From positions 96,617 through 160,616 of the forward strand of contig OENT01000212.1 of the NCBI GenBank assembly GCA_900239685.1: 64,000 nucleotides of DNA, in the 5' to 3' direction. This document shows, one piece after another, positions 38,501 through 50,700 of this stretch. This DNA comes from Rotaria macrura (Eukaryota > Rotifera > Eurotatoria > Philodinida > Philodinidae). The number at the start of each line of letters is the position of its first letter. Positions within the stretch are counted from its first letter, which is position 1. A model generated the notes under the pieces. That model worked only from the letters and a program-made list of their open reading frames with translations. It was not told where the DNA came from and ran no database searches. The translations under genes and the position numbers were made by a program.

Positions 38501-39369
38501 GACGCTGATTCTTATTTTTCTATTGTAGGTTTCGTTATGGCTATATACGGTTTCTCAATTAAGTATGTGCATTTGAATAAGAGACACTTTTGTCTGTTAT
38601 ATTCTTTTAAAATGTTTAAGAACAAAAACTATTTATTTTCGTATATAGAAATTCATTTCCTTCTCTTTTTCCCTATGTACCTACACATTGGAATTTATAT
38701 TCGTTGTTCAGTTAAAAATTGCACTATCAATGCCTCTAAAATAATAAAATCTCATTATTATGAGTAGTCTACACACACTGAGTGTTTCACATCGATCACT
38801 TCTTGGCATCTATTCTAATGATGAATTGTGAATGCTTGTTGCTAAAATTAACTTCATGTAGACAAAATTTTTGCCGGTCCTATTCGTACATGATGTGATG
38901 AAAATGCCAGAAAAGAAATTTTACGTATAGTGAGAACTTTTAACTATTTTCTTAGATGTTCATATTAGAGAATTCTGAGTTGAATCATCTAAAATTATTC
39001 CATTGACTTACTGAACTTTCTATAAAGATTAACAGTTGAATATACTTTATTCTTATCATGATATTTAAGAAAAACATAAGTAGACAAGTGGGGAAAGATG
39101 ACACTCGAACAGCTCAGACCTGCGAAAATTTAGTCTGCTTGGACCTCTGAGTAGCATGTAGTAACTTTTACTATTAGGTTAACAGTCGAATCTGGAAGCA
39201 CTCCTCTCAATCTAAGATTATTAAGGTTATTCGTAAAATAGGAGCAGCTGATTGCTACCAAAATAAAGCAATATCTCGTATCGTTTATATTTCAATATCA
39301 TCTTATCTTTATCCGACTTTTTCACAACTTGGTCATACTAGTGAAAATCCTTTTGTAGAACTCACATAG
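35516..39369. other. Gene-poor stretch
   Basis: No recognised gene. Frames at 36468-36720, 37665-37859 and 38537-38767 lack domains and splice partners. A short hairpin-prone segment near 37165-37215 (GTTACC/GGTAAC words) is visible, and AGGCGCCACT at about 36769 recalls the repeat units at 21-22 kb. Confidence 0.4.
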
Positions 39370-40454
39370 TTATTTTTGGTTGACGGATCGCTGCTTTTTT
39401 TGTTGACCTGCATGGGACACGCGTCCATCGGTATTCCACCATATTTCGAAAAGATTAACATCATTGGGGAAATACGCTGTTGCCACAGCACCTGAAACGA
39501 ATTCTAGTTTCACGGAAGAATATACAAAAAAGTTACTTTGAATTTTATTAAGACGTTCATCATCTGGTATTCCACTCTCGGTTTCTTGTGTATTGTAAAG
39601 TTTTCGAATCAGTTTGCACATAAATTGAGTAGTTGAGTAGGTTGATTTGGAAGTGGACGAAAAGCCAACAGATTTTCACCATTGAATTCCTGAAACGAAC
39701 AGAATCTGATTATTTGTAGGCAAGCTTTAAATGTAAACGATTCTTCAGTTTTTGCCAAATGCTTCAAGATTTCAATTTTTTAGAACAAAGCCTTAGCATA
39801 AATTATTATATGGACCTGTACCAACAATTTGGTGCCGTAAAGTACGAATAAACAGCAGAACATATAACTTATAACTGAAGGAAGACGAGTTGGAGTAACG
39901 AATTCTTGAAAATTCTAAAAAAAGAAATCTTACGACTTGAAGAGCTGAATTCAAGATCTCACATTTTTCTTCACGTGGCACAGATGCAAAAGTTTCTTGT
40001 TTGATGTCTCTTGAACTTCATTAAGTCTACGAATTTCTTTGAGAGCATCATCGAGTTTCGAGTGTAAACTGATATTGCAATTACGAATACGAAGAGCTTC
40101 TAGTTATTCTTTAATACGATCAATGCCATCAGTGTTTTCGATTTCATTTAGTCTTCGTTTGAGCGAAGGACTTTCTTGGCGACCAATAGATGAAAAAAAT
40201 TAAAATATGAGAAACTAAAAGTAAATAAATATCAGTTATGTCATCCACTCTTTATAAAACGTCGATTCAGACACCATATTTTGTGGAACTCACATATATT
40301 TTCGAAGAAAATTGTGAGTGAAAGTTATAAGATGAAGTTTTCGCGGCTTCCCCATCCCTCCTCCATTACAGACAAGGTCACTGAGTCCACTCGCCCCGCA
40401 CCGGGTCCCAGCACCCCCCACCCCCAGAGGATTCCAGATGCCTCCCATAGGGTG

Positions 40455-40502
40455 TACTAATGCCCCCCCCCCCAAATATAGGGGTAATACTGCCCCCCCC
40501 CC
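40455..40502. repeat. Poly-C tracts
   Basis: Two runs of ten or more C separated by about 25 nt (near 40463-40474 and 40493-40502), in a locally GC-rich patch. Length is prone to assembly or sequencing error. Confidence 0.8.
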
Positions 40503-40609
40503 ATTACATTGTTATGTCTTTATTTCTCTTATTCTCTTTCTCATTCTCATCTGATATCACCGAGACAGCAACGTGATGGTATGACTACAGAACGGAACAA
40601 AAGAGTAAC

Positions 40610-40684
40610 CTCCTCTCGCATGGAATCGAACCATGCACCTCCTGCTTTCCGGGCAGACGTATTAACCACTGTACTAGAAAGGAG
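40610..40684 (-). tRNA. tRNA-like sequence related to 28124-28197
   Basis: The minus strand has an 8-bp acceptor-like helix CTCCTTTC/GAGAGGAG, A box TAGTACAGTGG, anticodon stem CTGC/GCAG with loop CCGGAAA, and T-arm GCATGG/CCATGC around TTCGATT. Position 33 is again C. The shared core CTGCCCG...AGCAG.AGGTGC and B box link it to the sequence at 28.1 kb. The slightly long acceptor and T helices argue against an ordinary tRNA. Confidence 0.5.
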
Positions 40685-41019
40685 TATGTATCATTCGTTC
40701 CGTCTTATGGCAGAAGGGGAACACTTCTGACATAACATACATACCATAGAAACCAGAGTATGAATCTATTACAGACATAACAACCAGCATTCTATTATCG
40801 TCATATATCACAACATTATTTGCCGCTTCTTCCAATGTTTTTTAATAAGAAAACTGTTAAATTGAGAAAAATGCACAACGAAAAATGGAAACTAACGAAT
40901 GAATAGCAACAATGAAAATGAAAAATAGGGCGCCTATCAGAGAAAGACGATGCGAAAAATTGGTCACATTACATATTCTGTGTTTTCTATTAGCAGATGA
41001 AGTTATAGATATGGGAGTT

Positions 41020-41065
41020 TCACATTTTAGCCGCGATGGGGCTGCGCTAACAAGCTTTTTCTTCG
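41020..41065 (+). other. Dispersed hairpin motif, copy B
   Basis: TTTCACATTTT, then AGCC (41029-41032)...GGCT (41040-41043), then GCGCTAACAAGCTTTTT. Upstream about 60 bp (TTCTGTGTTTTCTATTAGCA onward) also match copy C at 51.3 kb. Confidence 0.65.
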
Positions 41066-41618
41066 AACAATCTTGCATACATGCCGTATATGATCACAAA
41101 AAATAGCAATAGAAATTGGAAAGACTCATCCTCCTATACTTAACCAGATAAGAGCAGCTTCAATGCACTTAGTATTATTAGCTTGTGTAAAATTTCGAGT
41201 GTTGTTTGAATAGCGTTGCTCAGACAATGGATTTTTCAATTGATGAGAAAATTTGTCATCTATAAAATTATCTATTTTGACATCTATTGAAGAAAAAAAA
41301 TTACCTGTTGTAATTCCCATAGAAACATTGCTACCACTTGTTTCTTGAGTAACACGTCTTGCAATACCAGGAATTATGGTAATCGAACTTTGAGTCGAGG
41401 CACAACGAGTAGGTTGAGGAGTAAAGAAGTGTGATGATGCCATACTGGATTCAAATACAATTATGGAATATAATATGAGAATATCAAGCGTAGTTTTGAT
41501 ACGAATTTAAAAAAATATCTGAAACAGAAAGAAAAGCTTTCTTCATACATAGAAGTTCTTCTCTAGTCATGTTCCAATTCATGTTCGATTTCTGTAAACG
41601 CATTCAACTTCTGATTAA

Positions 41619-42990
41619 GGCCCCCCCCCCCTCAGGAAATCGATTTTTTTCAGAAAAGTCGATTTTGAGATAAGCACAAATTGTGATAGCGCAAAGTGTC
41701 CTCTTTCAGATTACGTGCGATTTATTGCACTTTAAATCGTTTTTGGCTGTAAAAATAGCAGTTTTCTGGGAGCAGTAGTAGAAATATAAGAGTTTTCCAA
41801 TAATTTCGCTTAGTTACGAGGATGTGACAGTGGTCAACACGCTTGTAAACAGTTGCTTGTGAGAAGCGCGTATACTTTCTGTTATTTTTTATTAATTAGA
41901 GCAATATGCCGGGTTTTCAGAGGCAAGGTTTTGGAACTCTTCTCTACCAAAAAAAAGGTTTTGAGCGTTTTACGATGCTAGTTTACATTCAGAGTTGCTC
42001 ATTCAAAAACATACATAGGTTATTTTTCATTGCGCATCCGCTGAGCACGGTTTAAGGGTACTTTCTGAGATAGCAAGAGAAAGAAACCAGCTTTCCACTG
42101 TTTATCGATTAGTTCTTTCCCGATGCTGATGATGATTCTTTGTCAGCAGGTAAACACATAATTATTGCAATGCTTTGATCTAGAATCATTTTTTGATGAA
42201 AATCTACCAAAATAAAACGACTCTAACACTGGTAATATCAAATTCTCACCACCATCTCTACCATCAACATAGTCGTTTCTGCTTAGAATCCTGTATACAA
42301 GACGAAATTGCACGATAGGGGTCATGACAGTCATAGTGAAATAAAGTGAAATAAAAAAATTGTTTCATATTTTATTTAATTATTTAATTTTAGACACAGA
42401 ATTTTACGCTGATTTCAAATATATATAACACTAACTATTTTTGTTTCATTCGCACTCATTTATACATCTCACAAACTTGTTTATTCGTTTTCTCAAAATC
42501 ACTTTTTTTGGAGAGTTCGGAACCGATTTCTCAGACTGTATACGAGCTACCGCACTATTTTTTTTTTAAATAAAAGAAGAGGCGTATATCTAGACATGTA
42601 TGCAGCGTTTTTTCGAAATTCGATTTCTTTGCCGAGATAACTGGATAACACTTATGTCAAAAAGCGCTGAATTCCGAGTTCTTGCAGTAGAATGTCTCGG
42701 AAATCCGAACAAAACCGAATTTTGAAAAAACGCTACATACATTTCTAGACATAGGTTTCTTCTTTTATTTAAAAAAAAGTAGCTCTGTACGTCTTTGGCA
42801 GTTCGAGAAATCGGTACCTTACGAAAACCACCATTTTAGGGACTAATTTGTCAATAACTCGTTTAAGCAAAAACTTTATGAGCCGAAATTTTGAAAAAAA
42901 TTGTGTTAACACAACACCTACATTGTCTCAAAATTTCAGACAAATCGGCCCACGAATAACTAAAATCGATTCCTGAGGGGGGGGGGGGAC
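41619..42990. mobile_element. TTAA-flanked 1.37 kb piggyBac-like non-autonomous element
   Basis: Flanked on both sides by TTAA (41615-41618 and 42991-42994). Left terminus GGCCCCCCCCCCCTCAGG then AAATCGATTTT; right terminus is its inverse (AAAATCGATTCCTGAG then a G-run and AC). A TTAA target duplication with inverted termini is the piggyBac hallmark. No transposase frame is present. The interior holds a second large inverted repeat (42521-42622 against 42715-42818). Confidence 0.75.
42521..42818. repeat. Internal ~100 bp inverted repeat
   Basis: AACCGATTTCTCAGACTGTA onward on the left is matched inverted by GCAGTTCGAGAAATCGGT on the right. Shared inner words are AAATAAAAGAAGA, TCTAGACAT and AAAAAACGCT. 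About 90 nt of loop separate the arms. Confidence 0.85.
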
Positions 42991-43071
42991 TTAAAAGGAA
43001 AAAAACAAACATTCGTGCTTAATTCTAAAACATGGATAAATCATGAACGAAGAAACATCAGATTGAACTAA

Positions 43072-44600
43072 TTAATAAAAATCGTCCATTCTTTCAGACC
43101 AAGTAGAAACTCCTGGATTCATTGGAAAGAAAGAAGAGAAAGGAGTGGCACAATATTTGAACTCACGAAAAAAAATGAAATCTATATTGTTATAACGAAA
43201 GAAAAACAGTATTTCTCCTGCGGTTGCTTTAGAAGAACATGAATTCAAAGCGGTAACATTAAAACTTCCAGTTTGACCACGAGGAGAATAAGAAATAGAA
43301 TGGAATACGTATAATCCACATTGATATCGACCATAAAAACGAATCGACGAATCTACACGAGTATTAAAGTAAGTATTAAACGAAGAATCAAAATCTTGTT
43401 TGAAGTTGTCGATGACATTGTGGTCAAGATAGTTATACTCATTCAGTGGACCTTGACGTTCGAATAAATTTCTTCCATAATTTGTTTTCCTCGAAAATAA
43501 ATCCATATATATATAGAGTGTCAAGAGTTGCCGCGCCCTTATCCAGTTTATGTAAATAGTTCAGGTGGCTTTCAATACAAAACATACTATATAATATAAA
43601 AGTATTAAGATTGCAATAAAAAAAACCTGTTGTTTTGTGAAATCAAAAGTAAGATGATATGATTTTTTTTTCTATTTCTGCTCTTACCTGTGAAAGGCCA
43701 AAGCCCCATGTTCATTCGACTGTTCAAATAAATGATAGTATGCGTGCGTTGAGTATAATTCGTTGCATTCGGCATAAAAATTATCGAAATGTTTCAGATA
43801 AGCAACAATAAAATCTTTCATTGATTCAATATCATCACGGTTGCTAAAAAGTCTCAAAGTTCGTGCGTAAATGAAAAACAGTGAAAAGTGAGTGATTAGA
43901 TCAGACGAAAAAAAATTCCGAAAATAGACAAGTATAGGCATTACACAATATACAACTAGAGTTCGAAGTTGGGATGCCTTCCAGTCTTGCGAACTCGAAA
44001 ATTTCACTGGAATACGATGAAATGTATGCGGATACGTTATAGACAAAAGATAATTACAGGCCTCGCAGAAGACCCCAAAAAATCAGGACAGCTGGTCCAC
44101 GTAGTATTTGAATTACGATGTAATTCTATTATTACGCGAACAAACTGTCCTGATTTTTTAAGGTCTTCTGCGAGGCCTGTAATTATCGATCTGACTAAGC
44201 TGATAAATTTTAAGAAATGATTTCCAACAGTTTACTACTCGACGAAAGTGAACTTCCAATATCAGATGAAAGTAGTCCATGTTTGACTGAGTAGGAATTG
44301 ATAATCTCGAAGCAAGAGGACTAACACGAACGACTCCGAAACAAGATTTGTTAGTAGAATCAAGAGCTAAATTTAAATATTGTTCATTGATACGAGATTG
44401 AGTTCGTGGCGTTGGTCTGATAGTGGCAAATTCATCCCAAGTATAAACAATGGGTTTTGAATAACTGCATTGTGTTCCTGGAAATTCACAACGACTACAT
44501 GCGTAGTAACCATTGTGACTTATCATTTGATTGAATTTCGATCGAGCATGTATGTCATCGGTAATCAGTTGAACGTACTTCAAATATATAAATACCTATT
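43072..44600 (-). pseudogene. CACTA/EnSpm-like transposase relic
   Basis: Three minus-strand frames make the C-terminal half of a CACTA/EnSpm-type (TNP2-related) transposase. The first is 44583-44158, with a zinc-ribbon-like NGYYACSRCEFPGTQC and NMDYFHLILEVHFRRVV. The second is 44046-43684, with YPHTFHRIPVKFSSSQDWKA and HAYYHLFEQSNEHGALAFH, ending at a good GTAAGAG donor. The third is 43524-43072, with PLNEYNYLDHNVIDNF, ending in a stop. The first and second frames are split by an inserted 133 bp element. I see no N-terminal catalytic part or element termini. Such transposases cut and paste DNA; this copy looks inactive. Confidence 0.65.
44052..44184. mobile_element. 133 bp MITE inside the transposase relic
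   Basis: Two 40 bp near-perfect inverted termini, AATTACAGGCCTCGCAGAAG... at 44052-44091 and its inverse at 44145-44184, around a 53 bp centre. Its removal together with a 2 bp AT duplication leaves the transposase frame continuous in register, supporting insertion into a then-coding sequence. Confidence 0.85.
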
Positions 44601-46100
44601 TTCAAAGTAAAACAATGAAAAACTACGAGCGCATCGTTTGTGCTATTGAAATGTGAAATAGAGCGTAGCTTTTGTTACTGATCATAATAGATTATTGCGT
44701 ATCTCTTCGCCATATTTTTACATTTTCTTTCAGAAAGCAATTAGGACCTATCTCAAATATTAAAACAACATGTTATTGACGTACGGTATTTGATTCATTC
44801 TTCGGATGGCATCTATGAAAATCTATTAGGTACGTAGTCATATATTGAGCTCTATGCACTTTAGCAGTCATTTAGTCATTTTTCACAGAATGATCAAAAC
44901 CGCACATTTTGTTCATCCGATATTTTCAATTTTTCTAGCGCACGTAGAGAATATTACCGTTATGATATCAGTGTATTCGAATCATTGAAGTTATATGTAA
45001 AACATACATACCTTTTTTCCAAGATCCACAGTTAGATCAGTGTTCTGTAACTGCTGTAATGGAATAATTACGCTTTTGAAAAATAAATGCATTAGTGGTT
45101 GAATGGGAGAATGCAAAAGTGCTACTAAAAGTATTTTTTTTTGGTACTCTCTCACTGGAGGTGGAAATTCGGCAACTGTACAGAGAATCTACAAAAAAAC
45201 AAATACCAAGAGATTGCAGAGAAAAATATCCTTCCTGGCCAACAAGACGATCGATCGAATTTTATCATCGGTTTTTCTTCTGTTGCTAAAAGCAACGTTA
45301 ATTTTTTGCCTTTGCCAATTTTCACGTAAATATGGCCTAAAAAATGCACAGATATTAGTGAACGATAGATTGAAACCTTATTACGTCACGACGAAAAAAA
45401 CAACCTAGCAATTTTTCACAAGAATTCTTAAAATTTCCCAATAAAATCATTTATTACTATAAACGTATTTTCCTGCAGGGTAAACTCCTCTTTTGTCGAA
45501 AAATGAAATTGTAATAAAAAGAAATCAGAATCAAAGCAACCAGCTTCATTGCTTTGATATTCTTAAAAAATTGATCTTCTAAATAAACTAATTAAACGTA
45601 GTTTGACTATCTTAACGATGTTTAGTTTGAGAAATGTGTATATATGAGGTCAAAAAAGGAGCTCATCATATATGCGATACTTATTTATCTGAAAAAAAAG
45701 CCATGCTATATATTGTTTCAAGTAAACAACACAAATGAACTTAAATCATTGATAATTTTCATTATACACATCTGCCTTTTCTCATATATTTTTTGTATGT
45801 GTATCTGATACTGTCGCTACTAACCTACTGTCAGAACATATTTACAATTATAATGCATCATCCGTTCTGTCACATAACATCAGTGACACTGCTTGTCCCT
45901 TTCGTTCAATATCTCATATATATCTCTTTCCTTTGCTTTCCTTTCCATTTCTTTCTATATCGCTCACATATGAAGCTAACACTCTCCACTAACAACAACA
46001 GCAACAAGAACAACGTACGTCATGGGTCCAATTCGACTCGAATTACTCGATAGGATTCTCCCCAACTTAACCACCAACATGCTGCTATCCTAAGAGAACA
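44601..46100. other. No supported gene
   Basis: Overlapping plus-strand frames at 45095-45408 include LTGGGNSATVQRIYKK but no recognisable domain. The remainder is AT-rich and non-coding in appearance. Confidence 0.35.
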
Positions 46101-46404
46101 AAAGTCGGGTTAAATGACTAGTCTTTTTTCTAATCTGGTCGTCCTGTCTCGACTAGTCTTTGTCTCAAAAAGTCCTAGTCCGAGACTAGTCGGAGTTTTT
46201 GACCGCCATGCATACGCGTCCAGTGATACTGATTGACGATCGTCATTAAAGCTGATAAGAGTAGTCATGACGAGCGTCACGGTCACCCGTCCGAAAATGA
46301 TTTATAAGTGAAAAATTAAGGGCGTCTGGTTCGAGTATAGAACAGGTTGTAATCGCACCTAATGGAAGAGTCTAGACTAGTCTAAGTGATTTTTGTAACG
46401 ATAA

Positions 46405-46470
46405 AGGTTAGATTCGAACACGCATACAATATGACACTAACGCATTCCCAAAACCATTGAGCCATATGAT
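46405..46470 (-). repeat. tRNA-related sequence (degenerate)
   Basis: The minus strand has TGGCTCAATGG (A box, 46464-46454) and TGTTCGAATCT (B box, about 46420-46410). Stems are weak. This is probably a tRNA-derived repeat, like that at 31.2 kb. Confidence 0.45.
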
Positions 46471-46574
46471 CGACAGCTCATCATCTACATGCTCAACGAT
46501 CATTATAAGATTCTATTATTACAGTTGGACTCCAAGTTTTTTAATTTAACAAATCAATAAAAAACTATCTTTAA

Positions 46575-46855
46575 CCCTTTCAATCGCATTGTCATCTCTT
46601 GGATTACATACGGAACGAAAAAAAATATTTTGCGTTCTTTCGTCTTGTTAGACATCAAGAATCATATGATATATTCAAAGGAAAATTATTTCGCATGGCT
46701 ACGAAGAACGAATCTATATGTAGAACACATTTTTCAGATAACTGAACGCAAAAAACACATATGTTTTAAATAGCTGAACGCAAGAGAGAGAGAGAGATTG
46801 AACTATCTGTTTTCGTGTTTCTGCAGAACGCAAGAAAATGTCGTGGTTGAAAGGG
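46575..46855. mobile_element. 281 bp piggyBac-type MITE
   Basis: TTAA (46571-46574) then CCCTTTCAATCGCATTG at the left; inverse GTCGTGGTTGAAAGGG then TTAA (46856-46859) at the right. CCCTTT termini beside TTAA are the classic piggyBac signature. The interior is AT-rich with repeated GAACGCAA words and a GA microsatellite. It has no coding capacity. Confidence 0.85.
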
Positions 46856-47789
46856 TTAACAGATACGCAATTTTTTACTTGTATTATTTTTTACTTTATC
46901 TTTTCACTGAAGTCGTCGTACATTCATCTAAAATTTAAATTCTCTTCACTTAATTAAAAGCTAATAGAATTATACTTAGAATACACTAATATAATATTAT
47001 GATATCAAAAGATTCAGGTGCTTCTCACTTTTTTAAAAATTCATTACGTCTCACAATTTGAATAAATATATACATTAACACTCTGCGCTGGGATATAAAT
47101 ATTTTCTTAGTACCTGCTCCTACAATTTTATTTCGATATAATCTTAAAGTTTTAGCAAATGCAATTATAAAATAGAATAAAAAATATGAAAACAGAAATG
47201 CCCGAAATACATTTTGTATCTTTAACAGCACAAGTGATTATGGCTGACTCTCCAATTGTCCTCCTAGCTGTAAAAAAATTTGATAAGAATTGAGTGGGAT
47301 ACACACTCCATCCCTTAAAATAAAAGACTAGTCATGAAGTGTTCAGGCGATGCTTCAGACTAGTCAATACCGTTTGCGTCAACTTGTTTCTGATTTTCTA
47401 TGCATGGAAGGGATTCAATCTATGTTTTAGACTATATGTACTGATGGCAGTCTATCTCAGTGTCCTAGTCAGCTGTCAAGATGTCCGTCATATTTTGAAC
47501 ATTGTTGGCCGGGCTAGATGTTCAAATCTACTATGTACTCTCATTATTTAATCTTATTACTAGTCTGGACTGGGTTAACTGAAAAAATGGACTAGACACG
47601 AATGGGCTCAAGGACATATCAGACTAGTTCAGACGTGTTTGAAGGACATTCTTCCTAAAGTTGACTAGGCAAGATGAGTATGCAAAACGTTTCAGAATAG
47701 ACTTGACAGGTTTTGTGGACATTTCTGACTAGTCACGCCTGCAGTCTTCCTTCATTTTTTGCTCACTTGGGATACCGATCAATAGTGAC

Positions 47790-50700
47790 AACGATGATAA
47801 TTTTACGATAGTCAATCGTACAAAAAAGAAAGCCAAAACTGATCAAGTTCATTTCAAATCGCCTTCATCTACAGCATCGACAACGACATCGACAGACGGT
47901 TCTAACTCCTCCACGAACACTCAGAGTATCATCATGAACGAAACATCGTCGACTAGTCACCGTCGCCATTTGACATCTACATCATCGAATGTACCAAATC
48001 GTACTGTTACCATGAGCGAAATCTCTTTACTAGCGCGACGCTATGCCGAAACTCAGTACCTATTTCCCCATTTATTGTTCAATTTAACCAGGACGTTGAT
48101 GAAAACGATATGATTAAGAACATATCGAATCATTTTGCGGATATTTACAATGCGAACATCGTTTTAGCTGGTCATCGACTGAAGAAAAAAAGAGATTTAT
48201 TGATGATTGTCGACAAGCGTGATTCTTTTTTGGTTTAATACGACGATAATAAATGACCTAATACAATCGGCTCGTTAGCATACGAAAAAAGTCGACTAAA
48301 TCTTTTGCCACATCAATACTCGATTATACTTCGTAATTAACCCGTTATGATGGATGTTAATTCATTACGCGATATAATTAATCAGGAATTTCCTGAGGCG
48401 ATACATGCCATTCGTTTATCCGATAAAAATCATCGGTCAACAACATTAGTTCGACTAGGCATTTCGAATGTGAAAATGATCGATGATCTTCTGAGGAAGA
48501 AATTCATCTTCATTGATAATACACGTTACTCGGTCTCTGAATATTTCGCGCCAGTCAAAGTGCTGGTATGCTCGAAATGTTTTCAGATTGGATATTTTAG
48601 AAGCACGTGTAAAAGTAATCTCCAATTCTGCAGAACATGTGGCATGGATTTCGATGATATAAAACTACATAAAGAAGCATGTTGTGGTGTACGTTGTTGT
48701 GTTAGATACAAGGATGATCACGATTCTAGCGATCACAGATGTCCTGATGTTATATCTTATCGAGTATCACTAAAAACAGCCCGTTCAACTCAGCACGTCC
48801 TCCAAATCATCGTTGTTTCAACAATGATAAAATTAATCGTCCGACAAATCATTGGTATAAAGACCAGAATTTCCCGGTATTAAATGGGAATTTTGTTAAT
48901 CATAACAATTATAATAATTCCAAGGATTCAAACGCATTCGTTTGAAATCGAATAGACGAACTATTCAGAAAATTAGACAAAGTCGAGAAAAATTTTGATC
49001 GACTGATTGAACTTAATAATACAACATTGAATCAAGTAGATCATACTCAACAACTGCTGATAAAACATGACCACGAATTACGGTTATATAATTATGATAT
49101 TACATTCATGCAGGACTTCGTGAATCAATTTATATCGTCCTTACGCTAAGTGATGGTTGATTTTATTCCATCGCTAGTTAATAAAGATATTATTAACGAC
49201 AAAGCGCTACTATGTCCATCATTAGTTGTTTTGAACGACAAACTCGCAAAAGAACTGCCTGTATGTGCCAATCGATTTCGACAAAACGAAAACATCAAAT
49301 CCAAACTTAACAATGATTACAAAGCGATTAATCAACACGCACAAACGCAGTTGATCAATAGCAACGACCTTAACCGAGTATCGTTACAACAACTCACACA
49401 AAACTTGACACTCAACTGTCCCCCTATGTCCCTGCATTTCTCCTCAAGACAGCTAGGAATAAAAACTCTTTTGATATCAGTTTTACCTTGTCTCTAACCG
49501 CCCATATGCTTACACCACATAACTTTAATTTTTTTATCTGATATTGTATCGGAGTGGGCAAGTTCTCCTACTCTCGCTGCTTGTTTCGCATGCTGGAAAT
49601 CCAGCCAATCATTATGCACATAATCGCTCTCTTCTCAACTATAGATACTCCTTTTTAATGTAAGAGGTCTTGATAAAAGATGGGAAGACGTGCTCGTGTT
49701 GTACGAAAAATATAAATTAGACTGCCTTATCCTAACAGAAATCGGAGCAATATATCTCAACTTTATTAAAAAAGTCATCTCGGATTTCAAATGCTTCTAT
49801 CAGAAAGGTGAAAACGCTTGGGGCGGTATTCTTATGGTATTCAGACAGACTCTAGTAGTTAGCTGTGTGAACTTCCTAATATATGTATTGGAGACATTGA
49901 ATTGGAAAAAAACATCTAGAATCATCAGCATGCATGCCCCCAAAAGTAAATCCTGACAGTGGGTAGTTTTATCCCAATATGTAACTGATAGGTTTACTCT
50001 GTGGGGTGATTTTAACGTCGATCTAAATATGAAAGAAGAAGAAAAAGCAGCAAATGAACTCACAACCTGGGCCGACTCACTATTGCTATTTTCAGTTCTC
50101 CCTGATTCGCCCACTTCACTTCGCTCCAATCGTACCATCGACTATGCCTTTGCTCGAGCCAATGCACTCTCCCGTCAAGTTATTGAGGAAAACACTACCA
50201 GTGACCATAAACCTATCATTGGATTAATACATGAGGAAAGCACTGAAAGAGCTTTGGGCAGCAACACACATTGAAAAGTTTTTCACTTTTTTCTGCCCGT
50301 AACGGTTGAATTTTGGCAGGAAGAATGCAAAAGAGCCACCCCTGATGATTACTATACTAACTTTATCAATCTACTTGAAACTCTAAAAGCTAGATGTACA
50401 ATCTACTTCCCACTGAAGAAGCACCGATATGCGATCCCAAAATAATTAAGACTAAAACTAGCATATGCTAGGGCACTATCGTTTCAGCACAAAAGAACAG
50501 GTGATGTAGAGCTTCACTTAAAGATCAAAGAGTTACGAAAAAGCAACAGACTAGAATTAGCGGCATTGCGTGTGAATAAACTTACGAAATCAATTAAAGA
50601 GAGATTTCCATCGTCGTCGTCCAACGCTCTTTGGTCCAAACTAAGAAAGAACTTCAAAGCAGTCAACCCTCTTAACGCACTAATTGATAGTACGAACAGA

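Larger units (their letters stand above)
39370..41443 (-). pseudogene. Degenerate gene with coiled-coil part, unknown family
   Basis: Minus-strand segments in consistent order. First is a Ser/Thr-rich N-terminal frame beginning MASSHFFTPQP (41443-41126). Next is a helical/coiled-coil part (SLKRRLNEIENTDGIDRIKE, then after an in-frame stop HSKLDDALKEIRRLNEVQET) at about 40180-40000. Then comes a frame-shifted continuation (VPREEKCEILNSALQV), and finally an 83-codon frame at 39621-39370 containing PNDVNLFEIWWNTDGRVSHA. Stops and frame changes indicate decay. I do not recognise the family; a transposon-linked or DNA-binding protein is possible but unproven. Confidence 0.4.
46100..47960. repeat. 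Field of GACTAGTC palindromes
   Basis: GACTAGTC or one-mismatch variants occur at about 46118, 46152, 46185, 46372, 47327, 47358, 47560, 47592, 47620, 47662, 47727 and 47950. They are interrupted by the TTAA element at 46575-46855. No gene is seen across most of this stretch. Confidence 0.65.

Noticed and set aside
40290-40475. Gly-rich minus-strand frame
   Set aside because: Its composition comes from a GC-rich patch and poly-C tracts rather than coding sequence.
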